Shown in pieces: positions 60,661 through 64,000 of a DNA stretch of 64,000 nt (its first letter is position 1; every line of letters begins with the position of its first letter). The notes below the pieces were generated by a model. That model saw only the letters and a list, made by a program, of their open reading frames with translations. It was not told the origin of the DNA and searched no databases. This stretch comes from Alligator mississippiensis (taxonomy: Eukaryota; Chordata; Crocodylia; Alligatoridae): assembly GCF_030867095.1 (NCBI RefSeq), contig NC_081830.1, positions 35,013,832 through 35,077,831 of the forward strand, given 5' to 3'. The translations under genes were made by a program, and so were the position numbers.

Positions 60661-60829
60661 ATAGGAAAAATCAGAATATGAAATTTAAGCAATCCTTACT
60701 AAAAAGTAATTTTAAAGGAATTTTTCATCACACTTTAAATTTAAAACATTTCTATCTAAGAAAGATCGTTCAAAAGTTGAATGAGGAGATCTAGATTAAA
60801 AAAGACATCCTCACAATTTGAACGTAATG

Positions 60830-61010
60830 CACTTCTCTTTGTAAACACTTAAAGCTCTTCATCTGCATCCTGACAAAGGGTGTTTGTGCCTGAAAGCTTG
60901 CTAAGAAGAACATGTCCAACTATTTGAGTTGGTCTAATAAAAGGGATCGGATTTACCCAAACAACATTGTCTGTCTATGTCCTTAGACCAACATGGCTAC
61001 AACCTATACC
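60830..61010 (+). repeat. Interspersed repeat-like segment with AATAAAAG core (arm B)
   Basis: Counterpart of 32,860-33,030; reads CCTGACAAAGGGTGTTTGTG and TTGGTCTAATAAAAGGGATC. Confidence 0.5.
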
Positions 61011-61329
61011 CCTCATAAAATTTTTGACCTTTTTAACTGTTCACCATCTCTCCAGAGGGGGTCTAAATTGATTCCCTTTTTAATCTATCCTTCCTTTGAA
61101 GCCTTTTAAAACTATTGAATACATTTTCCTACTATTCTTTACTCTATCTTCAAATACCACATGCATCTGAATCTAAAGGGATCCTGAATTTAAGATTACC
61201 ACCTCACCCCCACCCCCAAAAATTAGATTGCACATATGAAAAAAATATAAATTTGTTATAATTTGCCATGTATAGAGTCTAGTTATTGGAGGATCAACTC
61301 AAATTTGTCCCCGCATTGCTGCAACAGAA

Positions 61330-61645
61330 AAAGCAGTATGAGTGGGGCAGGTGGTGAGAGAAGCAGTAGGGAGGCAGGTGCTAGGGGGGCAGGTGGTGGC
61401 AAGGTAATATATGTGGAGATAGTGGGGGGGGTAGGTTGCGGGGGGGGGGGGAGTCAAAAAGTGGAGGGAGAAGTGGTGCGCAGGTCATGGTGGGATCAAG
61501 CAGTTATGTCCCCTGCTCTCTTGCTCCCCTGCTGACTTCCTCCCTTCTGCCGGTCCCCACAACCTCTGCCCCCTCCACCATCCCTCCAACCCTCTGCTAC
61601 ACAATCCTTGCTCTGGTGACAGCAGGCTCCATCCCTGCTCCAGAC
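61330..61645. repeat. GC-rich low-complexity block, left part (arm B)
   Basis: Counterpart of 33,370-33,683. It includes G-runs at 61,424-61,452 and ends at the deletion join TGCTCCAG/ACCGGGCC. Confidence 0.5.
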
Positions 61646-62499
61646 CGGGCCTTTGGGGTGGATAGGCAACATGACGTGGTGCTTGTCTGATTCAGATAGA
61701 AATGGCATTCCCACTGGGTCTGTCTTCACTGCCCCTTTTTATAGGGGCAGACCTTGTGTGACCCAAGTGACTGGAGGCATGCCCAGGCAAGGGTTAGCCC
61801 CTGGTGTACTGAGCATGTGTGCTCCATGCAGGGATGTGCAGGTTTGGGTGTCTGTAATGGTGGGGTACAATGGTAGACTTGCTGGTTCTGCAGCGTCTTT
61901 TGTCTTTTTTGTTTTTCAAATGCTGGGTTCTTGTCCCTGTTCCTGGGTGAGGTCCGTGGTTCCTGGATGATTTTATGCAAGGTGATGGCCTGGTCGTTAT
62001 AGGCCACTCAGCAGAGGCATGCTACCATTGTATTTGAATCATTCCCAATCACTCCCATTCATCCGGGAGCCAATTTACATGGGAGGGGTAGACATGAGGT
62101 AAAGTTATAACACAGGGGATGCCCGAGCAGAGAACACAAGATGGAGGCTTGACATACAAAATGGAAACTTGACATTACTTTGGTTCACTTACAAACACAG
62201 GCCTAATCCATACAATAACCATATGAAACAATAAAAATCAATATGAAAATGATATTGATACAATATACAACAGTGAAAATCAATACAAACCTAGCAGAAA
62301 ACTATTTACAATATAAAGAAGGGATTTGTCATATAAGAACTTAGCTTACTTAATACTACTAAAAACTATTTGTAAGGGATAGAGAGGTCAGACAGAAAGT
62401 TAGAAATGGTTAGGGAAGGGGAGGGAATGCATTTAAAACAAAACAAAGCAAAACAAAACAAAACAAAACAAAACAAAACAACTGGCCGGGTTTGCTACA
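61646..62499 (-). mobile_element. LTR fossil 1, arm B copy (truncated)
   Basis: Carries the 5' part of the LTR seen at 37,905-39,042, from TGTAGCAAACC at 62,499 to ACCGGGCC at 61,646; the 3' part was removed by the arm B deletion. Both arms share the same 5' border, so the insertion predates the duplication. Confidence 0.6.
62441..62481. repeat. (AAAAC)n microsatellite (arm B)
   Basis: Counterpart of 38,984-39,023. Confidence 0.93.
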
Positions 62500-64000
62500 G
62501 GCACAGGAAGGGACAGCAGAGTACTGAGTCCACTGCCCTCATTGCTGTCCATCTCAAGTGGAATAGGCAATGATGAGCAGTCTGTCTATCAAGTTTCCAT
62601 TGGGGAGGGCTGGTTATGTATTGAGATGGTGCTCCAGGGCAACAACCACATTTGCAGGGAGGACATCTTTCACTTTGGCCAAGAGGCATGAAACCTAGTA
62701 GAATGCAGACCAAGCCAGATGGCCAGGGATTTGCTGAGACCTGGGCAGACAGGCTTGAGTCAAGGAAGTGTATCAGCTTGATGGTATGTGACCAGGACAT
62801 GGGAAAAAAATGAGACTTCCAGAGGTAAGGCTCAGTGCCCTTTTGCTGAAAGGCTAGATTATAAAGCAGGGACTCCTGCACAAGCTCTAGAAATTACAGG
62901 TGCCTGGCCTGGGGGCTCAGTCAAGAGGTACACCAGACCCAGGCCAGGCTATAGTAGAAGAGTGGGAGGGGATCAGAACCCAAGAGGAAAAGTTCCCAAT
63001 TCAGGCTGAGGTCCCCCACCCATCACAGGAAGGCAAAGGCCACCAAGGGAAGAGCTCATTAGCAAAGAGCTAGGAGGAGACAGGCACCTTTGAGCAGACC
63101 CCGTCTGAAATGAGGTCACAGCAGAGTTCCCAACCAAGCCAGCTTCAATCAGGAGGCAGGTCAGCTCACCCCCTGAACTGGTGCCACTTGCAGCAAGCCC
63201 AGAGATGTGCCCTGGTCCAAACTGGGCTGAGTGAAGCAATCAGGGCACCTAATCCTCTGTAGCCACAAGAAGAGGCCCTAACTGCTCCGGCCCTTAAAAG
63301 TCAGGCCCAGTCTCCAAAATCATTACCCAGGTAAAAGCAGAAATTATTGTACATGGCCCTCTGTGTGCTCTCTTGCTGACACACTGGTTTGAGCCCTGCC
63401 TCTGGCTCTGGCTTTTCATTTTAGTAGGACCTTTGGCTTATATGGTTCCAGTGTTTGTTCCTGATTCTGGTTTGACCTCCAGTTCTGGCTTCTGCATTCT
63501 AATCCTGGTTTAACTTTTAGCATATCCTATCTCCATCTCTGGCTCCTGGACTGTCTCAAATTTGGGTATGTTTCCTAATTCCAGTTCTGATGCCAGACCC
63601 CTCTGGATCTCCCTCTCCTGAGGAACCCATTCTGAACTGCGCTTATACTTCAGATGCCTAAGTATTAGGCCAAAGTCACCCATGCTTTAGTTGCTAATGC
63701 TGACAGCCCACTGAGCAGATGAGTACCCCATGTTGTGTATGGGGTTGGCCCAAAGATCCAGGCATCAGATTGCATGGCTTCACAGGGCAGATCCAGTTCA
63801 TAGGCCATATATTTGACAGTCCTGCTCTACACAGTGAATGGGAAGTTCTGAGTGCCACTAGGAAATGAGGTGGACATGGTTGTATTGTCCTCTTTAGAAT
63901 ATGGGTAGCTGAGTCATGTGTCTTCATTCATTTGTCTTATTATTGGAAAAATAGCTGCTTGATATTTTTGGAATTCAGGTGCTGAAGGGTCTACTGTTTA
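62500..64000. other. Collinear spacer at the right edge, no gene seen
   Basis: Matches 39,043-40,077 and then 43,113-43,583. The junction near 63,530 is the empty site for LTR fossil 2. Arm B is still collinear with arm A at the last base. Confidence 0.7.

Larger units (their letters stand above)
52837..64000. repeat. Segmental duplication, arm B (continues past the window)
   Basis: Same orientation and order as arm A, but shorter because of losses of 4.9, 0.83 and 4.5 kb and absence of the LTR/CR1 insertion. It has one extra stretch of about 160 bp at 54,708-54,870. Outside the OR, point divergence by eye is around 2.5-5%. Confidence 0.95.

Noticed and set aside
1-64000. tRNA, rRNA or microRNA genes
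   Set aside because: No cloverleaf with intact A and B boxes or rRNA-like stretch was seen; only decayed SINE-like fragments near 43,560 and 51,370.

Overview
This is a vertebrate nuclear window. The signs are spliced-type olfactory receptor (OR) coding exons, long AT-rich spacers, many microsatellites and abundant CR1 LINEs. The CR1 3' ends have the sequence form I associate with crocodilians (alligator-like) and turtles; the exact species cannot be fixed from sequence alone. No bacterial, phage or CRISPR feature is present. The only protein-coding genes I can support are ORs.

Layout. 1-19,374: a sparse region with one intact OR on the minus strand (3,890-4,873, family 11-like), a fold-back MITE (979-1,239), an L3/CR1 3' end split by a hAT-type MITE (6,617-7,013), a CR1 reverse-transcriptase fragment (8,630-9,110), a GC-rich repeat-like block (14,350-15,660) and an old L3/CR1 fragment (17,930-18,800). 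19,375-43,583 is arm A of a segmental duplication and 52,837-64,000 is arm B, which runs off the window. Each arm carries, in the same order, a dead family-10-like OR, a G-rich minisatellite plus an ~80-bp minisatellite, an intact family-10-like OR (30,527-31,495 and 58,527-59,495), a GC-rich repeat-like block and an LTR fossil. The arms differ by large indels: 21,654-26,551, 28,137-28,965, 33,684-38,197 and 40,078-43,112 occur only in arm A. The last of these is a clean LTR insertion with a CR1 nested inside it. 43,584-52,836 lies between the arms. It holds a PIF/Harbinger transposase fossil split by a CR1, and that junction was itself tandemly duplicated.

Biology. The two intact family-10-like ORs are recent duplicates: 14 differences in 969 bp, all in the 3' half. 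A 495-bp stretch starting just before the ATG is identical although both flanks are about 2.6-2.9% diverged, which points to gene conversion. The sister pseudogenes in both arms already share an Arg-to-Cys change in the DRY motif, so that gene was damaged before the duplication. The window thus records OR birth, death and homogenisation, with repeat insertions giving the order of events. I found no undescribed multi-gene system. The most informative signals are the conversion tract, the filled/empty insertion sites and the nested repeats.
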